A DNA stretch of 64,000 nt from Hippopus hippopus (lineage: Eukaryota; Mollusca; Bivalvia; Cardiida; Cardiidae), in contig OX328099.1 in assembly GCA_946811185.2 (NCBI GenBank), positions 18,503,859 through 18,567,858 of the forward strand, read 5' to 3'. The notes beneath the pieces are model-generated. The model was not told the DNA's origin. It did no database searches and saw only the letters and a program-made list of their open reading frames with translations. The position numbers and the translations under genes are program-made. Of the stretch, positions 10,106-19,769 are shown in pieces (within the stretch, counting starts at the first letter, position 1; each line of letters starts with the position of its first letter).

Positions 10106-10500
10106 ATGAAATCATTGTAAGAAAAAAAGAAATTGCTCAGAATGAGGATTTCTCTTTTTCTTCCAATGTTTTCCATCATATAAGAAAACATCAATTTCCT
10201 TGATCAATACTTTTGATTATCCTCTTCAGAAGCTCCCAATATGGAAGGATTAACTGTATTATGAAATCATTGTAAGAAAAAAAGAAATTGCTCAGAATGA
10301 GGATTTCTCTTTTTCCTCCAATGTTTTCCATCATATAAGAAAACATCAAATTCCTTGATCAATACTTTTGATTGTCCTCTTCAGAAGCTCCCAATATGGA
10401 AGGATTAACTGTATTATAAAATCATTGTAAGAAAAAAAGAAATTGCTCAGAATGAGGATTTCTCTTTTTCCTCCAATGTTTTCTATCATATAAGAAAAAG
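10106..10500 (+). repeat. 155-bp tandem repeat inside the MULE
   Basis: About 2.5 copies starting at 10106, 10261 and 10416 (period 155). Each begins ATCATTGTAAGAAAAAAAGA and holds an inverted repeat running from CATTG to CCAATGTTTT, laid out like the family B hairpin (CATTGT, GAAA, TGCT, TTTCTC, CAATGTTTTC). Copies 1 and 2 differ by only a few bases. Confidence 0.92.
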
Positions 10501-10618
10501 AATGTACTACCAAACCTTCTACACAATTGTCCATGGCCATCAGTATATAAGTACTTATTAAAGATTGAAAAGACACAGATACAAAGTCTTGAAACCATCT
10601 GTTATAATAAAAAATTGC

Positions 10619-10624
10619 AATAAA
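10619..10624 (+). terminator. Candidate polyadenylation signal of MULE
   Basis: AATAAA about 580 bases after the transposase stop and inside the right terminal repeat, followed by T-rich sequence. Position fits a 3' end within the element. Confidence 0.45.
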
Positions 10625-10702
10625 GGTCTAAAATGTTGATCAAATAAGTAAATTAAATATGTTTGTAGCTTTAATATCTATAATAAGTACATATATAATA
10701 GA

Positions 10703-10813
10703 TTTGGCCAAAACGTCCGTTTTTTCAATATAGGTGGCCAAAACGTCCGTGGCCAAAACGTCCTGGCCAAAACGTCCTGGCCAAAACGTCCGTGGCCAAA
10801 ACGTCCGTCCTCC
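10703..10813 (-). repeat. MULE right terminal inverted repeat
   Basis: Inverted copy of 7928-8038 with the same six GGACGTTTTGGCCA modules in the same spacing. The outermost bases are CGTCCGTCCTCC before the target duplication. Confidence 0.93.
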
Positions 10814-10822
10814 GGCTAATAC
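10814..10822 (+). repeat. MULE target-site duplication, right copy
   Basis: GGCTAATAC, identical to the left copy. Confidence 0.93.
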
Positions 10823-10884
10823 AGCATTTCAAAAATGGTTTACCTGCCATTGCTTTTATTCATGAAAAATGTGCAATTCATTTG

Positions 10885-10965
10885 ACACTTTACCAAACAA
10901 CAACAATCTAGACTTGTCTGAACTGACAGCATCAAAGACAACAAATTAATGCGATATCAGCTAAC
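10885..10965 (+). mobile_element. Family B remnant
   Basis: ACTTTACCAAACAACAACAA, CTAGACTTGTC and GACAACAAATTAATG correspond to the left half of family B in decayed form. Confidence 0.4.
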
Positions 10966-11203
10966 GGTAGACTGGACCCCGTTGTACATAGACAGATACA
11001 CGTACATATATATATACATTTTTGTTGTATCAGGGGAGGTAACCAGTCGAAGGCAACGGCTCTGTATTCTTGGAGCTTTGATTTTCATGTAGCTAAGCAA
11101 GTTTGCTTTTCACACGTACCTAAACCTACGGACAGTATGTCTCTTACGGAATCACAGTTTTCAAAACACGCAATACACAACAACATCTATCCATACATAC
11201 ACA
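10966..11203. other. Spacer, nothing recognised
   Basis: Unique-looking A+T-rich sequence. Confidence 0.35.
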
Positions 11204-11204
11204 T

Positions 11205-11282
11205 ATGAGCCATACCCTGGCAAAAAGGGGTCTGGGCCCAGCAAGTCATCAAATAACCACGAATCTATAAAATTGTATGATT
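11205..11282 (+). mobile_element. Family C fragment
   Basis: TGAGCCATACCCTGGCAAAA then AGCAAGTCATCAAATAACC, truncated before the central palindrome. Confidence 0.6.
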
Positions 11283-11284
11283 TA

Positions 11285-11455
11285 TTCCTCTCTCACAGCT
11301 AAGCATTTTTTTAAATAATGTTCATGTGGAAAAGTAGTAGCCGGTGGCTTGAAAAAATGTTGTGCGAATTCACTCTGAAAGAAACTCCTTGAAAGCATGG
11401 ATAGGCATGGATAGCTGCATTGGCAATGTTGAAAACGGGCTTTTAAAAGCCAAAA
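11285..11455 (+). mobile_element. SINE type 1 body fragment, no tRNA head
   Basis: TCCTCTCTCACAGCTAAGCA, TGTGGAAAAGTAGTAGCCGG, AAAGAAACTCCTTGAAAGCA and AATGTTGAAAACGG follow the order of the full SINE at 58417-58718. The tRNA-like part is missing. Confidence 0.65.
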
Positions 11456-11535
11456 AAATTTACAAGGAGATAGTATCTTAGTCTGCAACCAAAATTTGCG
11501 CCATGAATAGATATCTAACCTTGTAACATGATCCA

Positions 11536-11720
11536 AAGTCCGTATTCATCAATCATTCTAAATTGCATTCTTAGTGGATAAATCTAAATTCTGAAAATAA
11601 CGCAATATCTGATTGGCTAAACTAAATGGTTTAGCCAATCAGAAATCGCGTTACTTTCAAATGAAGAAGATTCTTGAGAGTTAGAATGCTATTAAAATTA
11701 ATTGGTGAATACGGGTCCAG
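11536..11720. mobile_element. Family E MITE
   Basis: Inverted ends GTCCGTATTCATCAATCATT and TTGGTGAATACGGGTCC around a central palindrome CTGATTGGCTAAACTAAATG / GGTTTAGCCAATCAG. About 185 bp, non-coding. Confidence 0.85.
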
Positions 11721-11960
11721 ATGACAGCAGTGAACGTAAAGTATACAGTGATCATTTCCTATTGCATCAATGGAACCAGCTACATGTTGTATCCGACTTA
11801 TGAGCCACATTTTTCAGGAAGAAGGTGTAACGGGTCCTAACCTAGGCCAAAGCATCAAGAGAGATAGTCATTCAGTAACCATTATTTAAATTGATGGCTT
11901 TTAAATATTTGATCATATGATCTGCTGCAAGGGAATCGAATCTTCGACGTGGATGCATTA
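11721..11960. other. Spacer, nothing recognised
   Basis: No feature seen. Confidence 0.35.
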
Positions 11961-11962
11961 AA

Positions 11963-12348
11963 GGTCATATAGCTGCCAAAAGTAGATCATATACGAGATG
12001 ATGCCAAAAGTAAACAATGCGGGTGTAAATATGCATTTGAATTCAAATTAAACCGTTTAAAAGTGTGGGGATTACTATGAAGATGACAATCTACTGTACA
12101 GCTGATCCATGTGTTGGTCGCTTGCAGAAAAATGAAATCTGAAACTATGTTAAAAGTTGCCAGGTCGCTCTATCTTTTGTATACTTTTTATTTGATTTGA
12201 AAATTACTTTTTTCTCCCAGTGACTAACGCTTGGACCGATCATACCATAACAGACTCGTTTTCACTATAATTTTCGTACTTCTGAATGGTATGATTTAAG
12301 TTAAATGCATTTTAACACCTATTTTATACTTAGGCAGCTTCTGTTACT
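11963..12348. mobile_element. Family F MITE
   Basis: Left arm AAGGTCATATAGCTGCCAAA...AATGCGGGTGTAAATATGCA; right arm TTAAATGCATTTTAACACCT...ACTTAGGCAGC. Inside, GGTCGCTTGCAGAAAAATGA and CAGGTCGCTCTATCTTTTGT recur in the other copies (34484-34853, 37330-37628, 51518-51905). A roughly 385-bp foldback element, non-coding. Confidence 0.8.
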
Positions 12349-12372
12349 TTACTGATATTGTGAAAACAGCTG

Positions 12373-12373
<1 letters not shown>

Positions 12374-12402
<29 letters not shown>
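12374..12402. repeat. (TC)n microsatellite
   Basis: About 14 TC units. Confidence 0.97.
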
Positions 12403-12405
<3 letters not shown>

Positions 12406-12433
12406 CTTTTTTTTTAACGCGACCTACCGCAAA

Positions 12434-12632
12434 GTATGCAAGGAAAAGAGGCTTTTGAAAACATTGTGGGAAAAAGGAGAAAATGTTGGTACCAGCAATT
12501 TTTCCTTTTCCCACAATGTTTTCTACCCTTTCCAAGACAAACTCTTACAATAGGGCCACGATTGAATTGTCGTCTGCAAATTCTTTCAATTTGGACAAGT
12601 CTAAATATTTGTCGTTTCGTAAGTGTCATTAG
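12434..12632 (-). mobile_element. Family B MITE
   Basis: AGGCTTTTGAAAACATTGTG, hairpin GGAGAAAATGTTGGTACCAG, then CGTCTGCAAATTCTTTCAAT and TTGGACAAGTCTAAATATTT. The left terminus is lost. Confidence 0.8.
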
Positions 12633-12834
12633 CGATATAAGAGCTCTGTAGTACATATCTATTATCCACCAATCACAAGAGTTTACAAAAGGGCACAACA
12701 CATTGATCAGACGATTTATCACATGTTTTTATCTTACCGTGTTGACAAGTAAAGACTCTCTTTGAAATGATTAAAGCGTCGAAACTGAAGAAGATTGCCA
12801 GTTCCTCATTTCCCACATTTCATATATCAACTCT
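12633..12834. other. Spacer, nothing recognised
   Basis: No feature seen. Confidence 0.35.
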
Positions 12835-13052
12835 TTACCAGACGACAAAATTTTAGGCTTGTCCAAATTGAAACCAACAGCAGACGACAAAATAAATGTG
12901 ACTGAAAAATTTAAATATGTTTTTAGAAGGGTAGAAAACATTTTGGGAAAAGGAGAAAATGCTGGTTACCAGCATTTTCTCCTTTTCCCACAATGTTTTC
13001 AAAAGGCTTTTCTCTCAGGGTTGTTAAAAGTCAGGATTGTGTGGTAAAGAGT
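12835..13052 (+). mobile_element. Family B MITE
   Basis: Left ACTCTTTACCAGACGACAAA, near-perfect hairpin around 12935-12992, right end GTGTGGTAAAGAGTTAA. It ends exactly where the next copy begins. Confidence 0.88.
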
Positions 13053-13290
13053 TAATTCTGTACCAGACGACAAAATTTTAGGCTTGTCCAATTTGAAAGC
13101 ATTTGCAGACGAAAAATTAAATGTGATTCAAATGAAAGAATTCGTCTGTGAATGGACAGAAAATATTACATGGAAAAGGAGAAAATGCTGGTTACGGGCA
13201 TTTCCTCCTTTTACCATACTTTTTGCAAAAAAAACCCTTTTCCTCATGGCCGTCAAAACTCTGGATATCGAGGTAAAGGGTCAAAGCTCT
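13049..13290 (+). mobile_element. Family B MITE abutting the previous one
   Basis: Starts TTAATTCTGTACCAGACGAC, sharing its TTAA with the preceding copy. The hairpin is degenerate (GGAGAAAATGCTGGTTACGG). The right end GAGGTAAAGGGTCAAAG has lost its TTAA. Confidence 0.8.
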
Positions 13291-13334
13291 ATCCTACTGT
13301 TTGCCCTGTTTTTACAACAGTTTTTACAAACAAC

Positions 13335-13637
13335 TGATTGATTGAATGGTGTTTAACGCCGTTTTCAACATTATTTCAGTCATATCGTGGCGGCTAGTGC
13401 ACCTATCCATGCTTTCCTAACGTTTCTTTTACCTGTACTCCGCACAATATTCTTTCCATGCCACTGGCTGCTTTACCACATAACCATCGTCGAAACAATG
13501 GTCAGCGGTGAGAGAGGAAGAATCCTGTCGAAATGACTATCATCAATCCTCGGAAAGAAATTGGCCGAGCCGGGATCGAAACAGCGACCTCCTGTTCTCA
13601 AGTCCTGTACGCTACCGACTGAGCTACCGGGGCTCGA
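13335..13637 (-). mobile_element. SINE type 1, full length, tRNA-derived
   Basis: Reading on the minus strand: a tRNA-like head (GTCGAGCCCCGGTAGCTCAG with A box; a B-box-like TCGATCCCGGCTCGG region), a body with TTTCTTTCCGAGGATTGATG and CATTGTTTCGACGATGGTTA, and the tail AACGGCGTTAAACACCATTC plus an AATC run. A pol III-type retroposon without coding capacity. Confidence 0.85.
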
Positions 13638-13812
13638 CTGTTTACAAAGAACTTACCTTCAAACTGTTCATAGCTGTTTCAGAAAGGTCAACGAACACAA
13701 CTAACCCTGGAAGATATTTACAATAAACGATTTTGAAAACATCCTTGTAAAGTATGAAAAAGTTGAAATGAGTTGTTGTTCCGTACATTGATATTAGTGG
13801 AAGCATTGTGCC
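13638..13812. other. Spacer, nothing recognised
   Basis: No feature seen. Confidence 0.3.
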
Positions 13813-13814
13813 AA

Positions 13815-13862
13815 AAGAAGAAATCGCTCGATACGAGCAATTCTCCTTTATTCAGATATCTT
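13815..13862. repeat. Short hairpin related to family B core
   Basis: GAAATCGCTCGATACGAGCA then ATTCTCCTTTA; same variant as 618-662. Confidence 0.5.
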
Positions 13863-13984
13863 TTTCTCTATAAGTGGCATGCTGTCAGACGCAAAAAGTC
13901 GTCTTCATGGTTGATTAAATTGAAGGGGCATGCCTTTTTTATTAAGATTTGCTAGAAACCTTTCCAAACAAATCTTGTTTAAAG

Positions 13985-14130
13985 CCCCTTTAACCATATA
14001 TTTACCACACAACAATATTTCAGACTTGTCCACATACAAAGCATTTGCAGACGACAAGTTCATTATAGCAAAAAAAGATGTGTCTGTCTTTGAAATGGTA
14101 GAAAACATTGTGGAAAAGGAGAAAATGTTG
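13985..14130 (+). mobile_element. Family B MITE, left half
   Basis: CATATATTTACCACACAACA, AGACTTGTCCACATACAAAG, GCATTTGCAGACGACAAG and GTAGAAAACATTGTGGAAAA are present. The second hairpin arm is missing, and SINE type 2 sequence begins at the break. Confidence 0.7.
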
Positions 14131-14136
14131 GTTAGA

Positions 14137-14335
14137 TGTAATTTACATCGATTGGGAAACAGGTTCTTGCAACTTTTATTAATCTCTCTAGATTCTGCTT
14201 CCTGAAAACCACACCAGCACTCGTGTCGGATGTGTGGGCCTGTGAAAAGTCTAAAATTTGACACCCGCTCCGGGGAATCGAACAGGGGACCTTATAGTTT
14301 CGAGACCGACGCTTTACCTCACGACTGCATTATTT
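14137..14335 (-). mobile_element. SINE type 2, tRNA-derived
   Basis: On the minus strand: a tRNA-like head (GTGAGGTAAAGCGTCGGTCT as A box, TTCGATTCCCC as B box), then CCCACACATCCGACACGAGT and CAGGAAGCAGAATCTAGAGA. Also at 23545-23702 and 24278-24460. Confidence 0.75.
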
Positions 14336-14344
14336 TAACTCTTT

Positions 14345-14457
14345 CCATACCATAGACCACACCAGAAGCTTTTGTGGACAGTGTAGACCAAGATCAGACT
14401 GCACAGAACGTGCAGTCTGATCTCTGATCTGTACTGTCCACTGCTACGTTCTAGATT
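14345..14457 (-). mobile_element. Family A MITE, core
   Basis: TGTGGACAGTGTAGACCAAG, the GATCAGACTGCACAGAACGT palindrome and TGATCTGTACTGTCCACT. Confidence 0.75.
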
Positions 14458-15108
14458 ATTACTGAACTGTCTCTTGATCTTGCAGAGGAAATGTATTTTT
14501 AGCCTTTGAGAAAATGCAATTTATTTATTCAGTATTGAAAGATGTTAAAGGCGCTCACTCGCGTTGGGAAAAGGGTAATTTCAGTGTCGTCAGCGTATTG
14601 AACAGAACATGCCGTATTCATAAAATACAACGGTGCGATAGAGCGCTACCTATAATTTTCAAATTTTCTGCTATTTATAAATTGCATTGACTCGGGTTTA
14701 CACTATACTCTTGCTTGTTGTGAAGGAGTCGAAATATCGAGTGTAAAGAAAAAACACATAAAGGATTTTATGTAATGGATTTATTTAGTTTTTTTTTATA
14801 AAGGAAATGTTACCATATTTGGAGTTAAGTTCGGAATGAAAATGGTAATAGTATTATTTTATCGTTTTTAAGTCCCCCCCCCCTTTTTTTTTTCTTTCAT
14901 TTTATTTTATTTCATAATGTTTTCGTGTTTTTAAATTTCGACGATGTTGTTTAAAATGGTGTGTCCATACGACCTTGCCAGTCTTCTGATCGTTTGTGCT
15001 AAAACATACATGAAGATAAGATGTATAACTATAGACGTGTTATCTGTTCTGCGATAAATAATTGGAGTAGACCATTTAGTCAGAGAAAAAAAAGTGAGAA
15101 AAAAACGC
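14458..15108. other. Spacer, nothing recognised
   Basis: About 650 bases, A+T-rich, with a C-run/T-run at 14875-14900. No gene seen. Confidence 0.4.
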
Positions 15109-15111
15109 AGA

Positions 15112-15162
15112 TATTGCAATTTGGATAAGTCTAAAATTTTGTCGTCTGGTAAAGAAGTTTAC
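15112..15162 (-). mobile_element. Family B terminal fragment
   Basis: TTTGGATAAGTCTAAAATTT then TGTCGTCTGGTAAAG, matching one end of family B. Confidence 0.55.
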
Positions 15163-15430
15163 TTAGCTGAGCTGTACCATAAGAAGGTATAGGACTGGCC
15201 GTTGACAATAGCATGCGATTGTGTACTTACACTCCTTGTCAAAATACTGTTGAAAACGACATTTTTGTCGCCAAATGAAGAAAAAAAAAAGGGACTTCAA
15301 AACTTTATTCTATTTTTTTTCTATGATAAACGATAAACCAGGACGAAGGTAATTCATTTACAGGCCTATCTCGGTTCATTTTATGTGTAATTATGGTCAT
15401 TTTGTTTGACGTGGGGGAAACACAAACACT
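15163..15430. other. Spacer, nothing recognised
   Basis: No feature seen. Confidence 0.3.
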
Positions 15431-15435
15431 TTTCC

Positions 15436-15668
15436 TTAGCTCTTTACCACACAAGAAAATTTTAAATTATCCAAATTGAAAGCATATGCAGACGACAAAA
15501 CAGTTGCGACTCAAAACTTGATATACTATTTTGGAAGGCTAGAAGATGTTGTGGGAAAAGGATAAATTGCTGCATGTTTACCAGCATTTCTCCTTTATCC
15601 ACAATGTTTCCAAGTCTTCTTATCTAAAGTGGCTAAAACTCGGGACTGTGACTAAAGGCTTTAAAGGC
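15436..15668 (+). mobile_element. Family B MITE
   Basis: AGCTCTTTACCACACAAGAA, AAGCATATGCAGACGACAAA, hairpin TGTGGGAAAAGGATAAATTG and its complement, then TCTTCTTATCTAAAGTGGCT. The right terminus is GACTAAAGGCTTTAAAGG. Confidence 0.8.
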
Positions 15669-15975
15669 ACTGATTTCGAGCGAATCACTGTTCAAAATAT
15701 TGTGACAAACGAAGAAAACTGGCAACAATGAAGAACTCTCCATTGCCACAAATGCTGTCTCCATATTGAACTTATGGCTAGTGTTCTGTTTTTGGTAAAC
15801 CTTCAACCCTTTAATCTCACTTTAATTCGATTCAGCACTTTCTCGTACGATTTTAAACAAGAAATATCTATAGGAATGATACACGTCGTACATTTGCCAA
15901 CAAAAAGGCTGGGGTCCGTAATAAACATGTCTACATTTTTTATCATTCACAAATTTCTATTTATTCATTTTTTAT
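15669..15975. other. Spacer, nothing recognised
   Basis: No feature seen. Confidence 0.3.
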
Positions 15976-15977
15976 TA

Positions 15978-16032
15978 TCAGTACCAAAAAGTAGGTGAAA
16001 AGCCAGCAGATTCAGCTACGCCGAAAGATGAG
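15978..16032 (-). repeat. Dispersed repeat I, copy 2
   Basis: TACCAAAAAGTAGGTGAAAA then CAGCTACGCCGAAAGATGAG, the inverted form of 3755-3832. Confidence 0.65.
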
Positions 16033-16279
16033 ATTTTGTTAATGTCAAAAAGGGAATTTTGGTATTTTCACAATTTGCCAGAATTATTCTTTACTTCTTC
16101 CGTGTAATTTTATAATTCTATTTATTCTAATACTTGTAATTATTAAACGTGGTTATTGTTTTTATTTTTTACACATTTCCTCTGGCGTATTCAACTTGGA
16201 TATTTATGAAAAGGATGAGTAAAAAATGACATTCGAGTGACACCGAAGGAGTTGAAAACTTGATTAAATTTAAGTATGC

Positions 16280-16530
16280 GTGTGTCAATAGAGACGCTTA
16301 ATTCCTTATCAACAGGTAAAAATTTACATTTGTCCGAATTAAAAGCATTTGCAGAAAACATTTCAACTGTAGCTGAAATGACAGAAATTGTCTTTGAAAG
16401 GGTAGAAAACATTGTGAGAAAAGAAGAAAATGCTGGTTTCACCAGCATTTTCTTCTTTTCTCACAATGTTTTCAACAGCTTCATCTTCATAGTAGTTAAA
16501 ACACGGGATTGTTGGGTAAAGGGTGACAGT
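16280..16530 (+). mobile_element. Family B MITE
   Basis: Left ATTCCTTATCAACAGGTAAA, TTGTCCGAATTAAAAGCATT, near-perfect hairpin around 16405-16470 (GTGAGAAAAGAAGAAAATGC and complement), and right end GTTGGGTAAAGGGTGACAG. Confidence 0.85.
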
Positions 16531-16868
16531 TAGAGATAGTTCGACAGTTAGACAGTTATAATGGAGTTGTGAGGTCGTAGTACGTTTAAAATAGCGTAAA
16601 TTGGGTTAAACAGTCTTTTTCTGAGTTTTGTTTTACAATTTTAAAGTAAAAAATATGTTATGTTAGCTTGAAGAATTATTTAAAGATGAAAGTAAGTACA
16701 TGTGTACATGTTTGCATATCGTGTTTTGAGACAGAATTTGAAGACAAAATCAGGTTGCTTTGATTGTAGTTTTCATCTTAACTTTTAGGCTGATTTTGGT
16801 TAGAAGTTGAAGAGCTGAAAAGATGTTTTCTCTTTAAACGGGCAAGTTGAATACCGCCTTGTCTGTAT
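16531..16868. other. Spacer, nothing recognised
   Basis: A+T-rich, no gene or repeat recognised. Confidence 0.3.
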
Positions 16869-16869
16869 G

Positions 16870-16922
16870 TCTACTTCTTTAGTGTCCTTATAACACGGAA
16901 TCGTTTGGTAAAGGGTTAAGTG
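16870..16922 (+). mobile_element. Family B right-end fragment
   Basis: CACGGAATCGTTTGGTAAAG then GGTTAAG matches the right terminus of family B. Confidence 0.5.
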
Positions 16923-17224
16923 TTTAACAAAAATTTCGACACTGTATAGTAATATGGCTGGTCGATGGAATTGCTACTGTAAGTGACCGTTTGATCAATG
17001 CTGAAGCAAGTGTAGCGGATGCCATCTGCAAGGAAAACGCATACGATACTACACTGTAATTCAAAACTCCGTGCTTATCCTCCACCTTTTCTATTTTCTT
17101 TCTTATGTCTTGTTATGACATTTGATTATTAATACTTATTATTTGAAATGACCTATTAATTTGTAATATGAATATGTATGATACGAAGTGCATGTGTATG
17201 TATAAGTAATTAATAAAATCTCAT

Positions 17225-17680
17225 GAAAAATTGTAAGGTATATTTTAATTACAGTGTTTAAAAGCATTTTGACGAAAAGTTCGGGGAAGTTATTGATGAA
17301 ATGATATATTCTTAATTTGTGCCAGGACCTTTTTTTTCCTTAATGTAATTTTCGTTTGAAAATATTTTTTTCTTTTTAGCTATGAATGGATATTTTCCTT
17401 CTTGATGCGTAATGTAAATTACATAATAATAGTTTATGCAAGCAGTTTGTCGAAAAGTTAGGGAAGTTATTACTGATATGATAATGAAATAGTATATTCT
17501 AATTTTGTGTAAGGACCTTTTTTTTTTATTTGAAGACAGATCAAAATGAGGAAAATTCTTACTTTGATTATGGTATCAACTTCGAAGATAATTTTAGGTC
17601 GATAATAAAAAAGGTGTTTTCTCTATGAATGGATTTTCCTTCTGGGCGCGTAAGATATATTTTAATTACAGTTTTGATAC
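17225..17680 (+). repeat. Imperfect tandem duplication
   Basis: The block CGAAAAGTTCGGGGAAGTTA...TTTTTTTTCC at 17273 recurs at 17451 (CGAAAAGTTAGGGAAGTTAT), 178 bases later. The flank ATGGATATTTTCCTTCTTGA recurs at about 17622, and TATATTTTAATTACAGTTTT occurs at both ends. Confidence 0.75.
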
Positions 17681-17734
17681 AGCACTGATTATTTATTTAA
17701 TCCTTTTTACGAACAATTCCGTGTTATAGACCCC

Positions 17735-17932
17735 AACCGGTGTCAACTATTTAAAACATAGTGAGAAAAGGAGAAAATGCTGGTAACCAGCATTTTCTCC
17801 TTTCCCCACAATGTTTCCACCCTTTCACAGGCAAACCTCATAATTTGAGCCACAATTATAATTTGTCGTCTGCGAGACCTTTCAAATACAGACGTGTCTA
17901 AAATTATGTCATCTGACGAAGGATTAAGAATT
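17735..17932 (-). mobile_element. Family B MITE
   Basis: Hairpin around 17760-17815 (AAAAGGAGAAAATGCTGGTA and complement), then TTTGTCGTCTGCGAGACCTT, ACGTGTCTAAAATTATGTCA and TCTGACGAAGGATTAA. Confidence 0.8.
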
Positions 17933-18145
17933 TTGAATTTTGTATGAAAGGATCTCGTCTCAAATTAAATATATAATAACGCAGCTTATTTTCATACAAA
18001 TATTCATGGTAATGATAAATGTGACGCATTAGAGAAACGTTTAAAAGAGAGGAAAATGTCTCTCTTGAATGGGAAAAACTTGTATTTGTGTTGTAAAGGG
18101 TTATTCCCTTTTTAAGTACACCTTTACCCGTTTTGGCTGACAACG
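17933..18145. other. Spacer, nothing recognised
   Basis: No feature seen. Confidence 0.3.
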
Positions 18146-18149
18146 AACC

Positions 18150-18240
18150 TTGGCATACAAGATTGCACAGAACGTACTGTCTGATCTTGGGACAATACTG
18201 TTCGATACTGAGTGAAATGTTCCTATAAAAACGGCAGTGA
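18150..18240 (-). mobile_element. Family A fragment
   Basis: GATTGCACAGAACGTACTGT, CTGATCTTGGGACAATACTG and TTCGATACTGAG match one arm of the core and the flanking block. Confidence 0.55.
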
Positions 18241-18361
18241 AACGACAATACCTAGGTTGCCTTTATTGTACTGATCCAACTCTTGCTACCAGTTGAATTG
18301 AAATAGGTTTATAAAAGCTTAGATTTCGAACAAATTTAGGAGACGAGTTCGTCCACAATTT

Positions 18362-18484
18362 AGTTTTACCTGGCGGACGACGTAGATCAAAGATCAGACT
18401 GCACCGTTTTGTGCAGTCTGATCTTGATCAGCGTCGTCCGCAAAGCTATGTAATTTGCAATCGGTAGTAGAAAGAGTTAAAATG
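18362..18484 (+). mobile_element. Family A MITE, core variant
   Basis: GGCGGACGACGTAGATCAAA, ATCAGACTGCACCGTTTTGT with complement, and AGCGTCGTCCGCAAAG. Note ACGACG in place of the usual ACAGTG on both arms, a compensating change. Confidence 0.75.
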
Positions 18485-18805
18485 TCAATTCGTTTTACCT
18501 GGCACATGAAGGGTTGAAATTAAATCAAGAAGTGAGTGATATGAAAAAAAGGAGAGTAAACAGAGCAGGCATTGATAAAATTTCAGATGAAATGAGAAGA
18601 GAAAAAAGGAAATAGCTATTTTATTTTAGAATAAATGATATTTTGACAACCACAGAGAGATGGCCTCCCACTGCAGTCAAAGAAACATAGTTGTTAAATA
18701 TAACAACGGGCTAGGTCGGAAAGAATGGCGAAATATTCATAAGAATATTTTGGATAAATACCCGCATCGATAAATGTTTTAGTTTACGCATTGAGGGGCA
18801 GGTCT
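18485..18805. other. Spacer, nothing recognised
   Basis: No feature seen. Confidence 0.3.
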
Positions 18806-18814
18806 TGAATATAC

Positions 18815-18895
18815 TGGTAGCTTTTGTGGACAGTGTAGATCCAACACCAGACTGCACATAGTGTGCAGTGTGATCTTAAGTTTATGCTTTTCTAT
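18815..18895. mobile_element. Family A fragment
   Basis: TTGTGGACAGTGTAGATCCA then CCAGACTGCACATAGTGTGC with a worn second arm. Confidence 0.55.
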
Positions 18896-19009
18896 ATCAT
18901 GAAAAGTGCGCGTATTTTTGGGTCGAAACAACTCTAAAGATGCAGTGTAATTAGGTTTTTTTTTTTATGACAGAAAATGTGTATTCGTTTACTTGAAAGT
19001 AGACGTATT

Positions 19010-19073
19010 TACTCTCTGTCTCTCTGTCTCTTTCTCTCTCTCTCTGTCTGTCTCTCTGTCTCTCTCTCTCGCT
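19010..19073. repeat. (TC)n/(TCTG)n microsatellite
   Basis: Mixed TCTG, TCTC and TCTT units. Confidence 0.95.
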
Positions 19074-19167
19074 AGTAATGAACGAAAACTTCTAGAGGGG
19101 AGGAATCCATGGTGTTAACCAGTAATACTTTAATCCTAACGCACAGCAGAAAGCATGTGACAAATAG

Positions 19168-19395
19168 ATATGAGTCATACTCTGGCAAAAGGGGGCTTAA
19201 TGCATCTCCGTGATGCATGATACCAAGCAAGTCATCACATGATCATGAATCCACAAAGTCCATTTTGCCTTACAACCGACTGAATCATGAGGTAAACTGG
19301 TCCTTGGACATACAGAAAATTGGCCAATAGCAAAAAGTTACCGGTCCAGGTCAGTACTTCATGCAGATTCACTCAGTTCCCTTTTATAAAGGCTC
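19168..19395 (+). mobile_element. Family C MITE, 3' truncated
   Basis: TGAGTCATACTCTGGCAAAA, TGCATCTCCGTGATGCATGA, AAAGTCCATTTTGCCTTACA, CCTTGGACATACAGAAAATT and CAAAAAGTTACCGG are intact. The central palindrome and far arm are missing. Confidence 0.75.
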
Positions 19396-19484
19396 CTTTC
19401 GTTTCAATGCTTCCTCCAATTATTTGAAGAAAATTTGTGAACATCAAAACTTGTTTAACGTGACGATAAGATTTGAACTACACC

Positions 19485-19662
19485 TTTAGCTCTCTACTAA
19501 ACGACAAAGTTTTTTTGTTTTTGAGACGGTACAAAGAAAACATTGTGGGAAAAGGGGAAAATGCTGTTTACCAGTATTTTCTCCTTTTTCCACAATGTTT
19601 TCAAAAGTCTTCTGCCTCTCGGATCGTTAAAACTCGGGACTGTATGGTGAAGTGTCAAGATG
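19485..19662 (+). mobile_element. Family B MITE
   Basis: TAGCTCTCTACTAAACGACA, then hairpin around 19538-19597 (ACATTGTGGGAAAAGGGGAA and complement), AAAAGTCTTCTGCCTCTCGG and GTATGGTGAAGTGTCAAG. Confidence 0.8.
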
Positions 19663-19769
19663 AGAAGGGTCGAAGATTAATTTATTTAAACAGCACTGAG
19701 TAGCAGATTGAGACGTGGTCGTGTTCATGGTTAGTTAACCTTATATAGACAGTCACGTATATAAACGAT

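Larger units (their letters stand above)
7928..10813 (+). mobile_element. Complete autonomous MULE transposon
   Basis: A 2,886-bp element bounded by 111-bp terminal inverted repeats (7928-8038 and 10703-10813, about 7 mismatches by eye, four of them in the outermost seven bases) and a perfect 9-bp target duplication GGCTAATAC. It carries one uninterrupted transposase (8532-10040), a 490-bp A+T-rich leader, a 155-bp tandem repeat after the gene, and a polyadenylation hexamer. All parts expected of an active cut-and-paste element are intact, so insertion was probably recent. Superfamily assigned from the transposase and duplication length. Confidence 0.93.
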
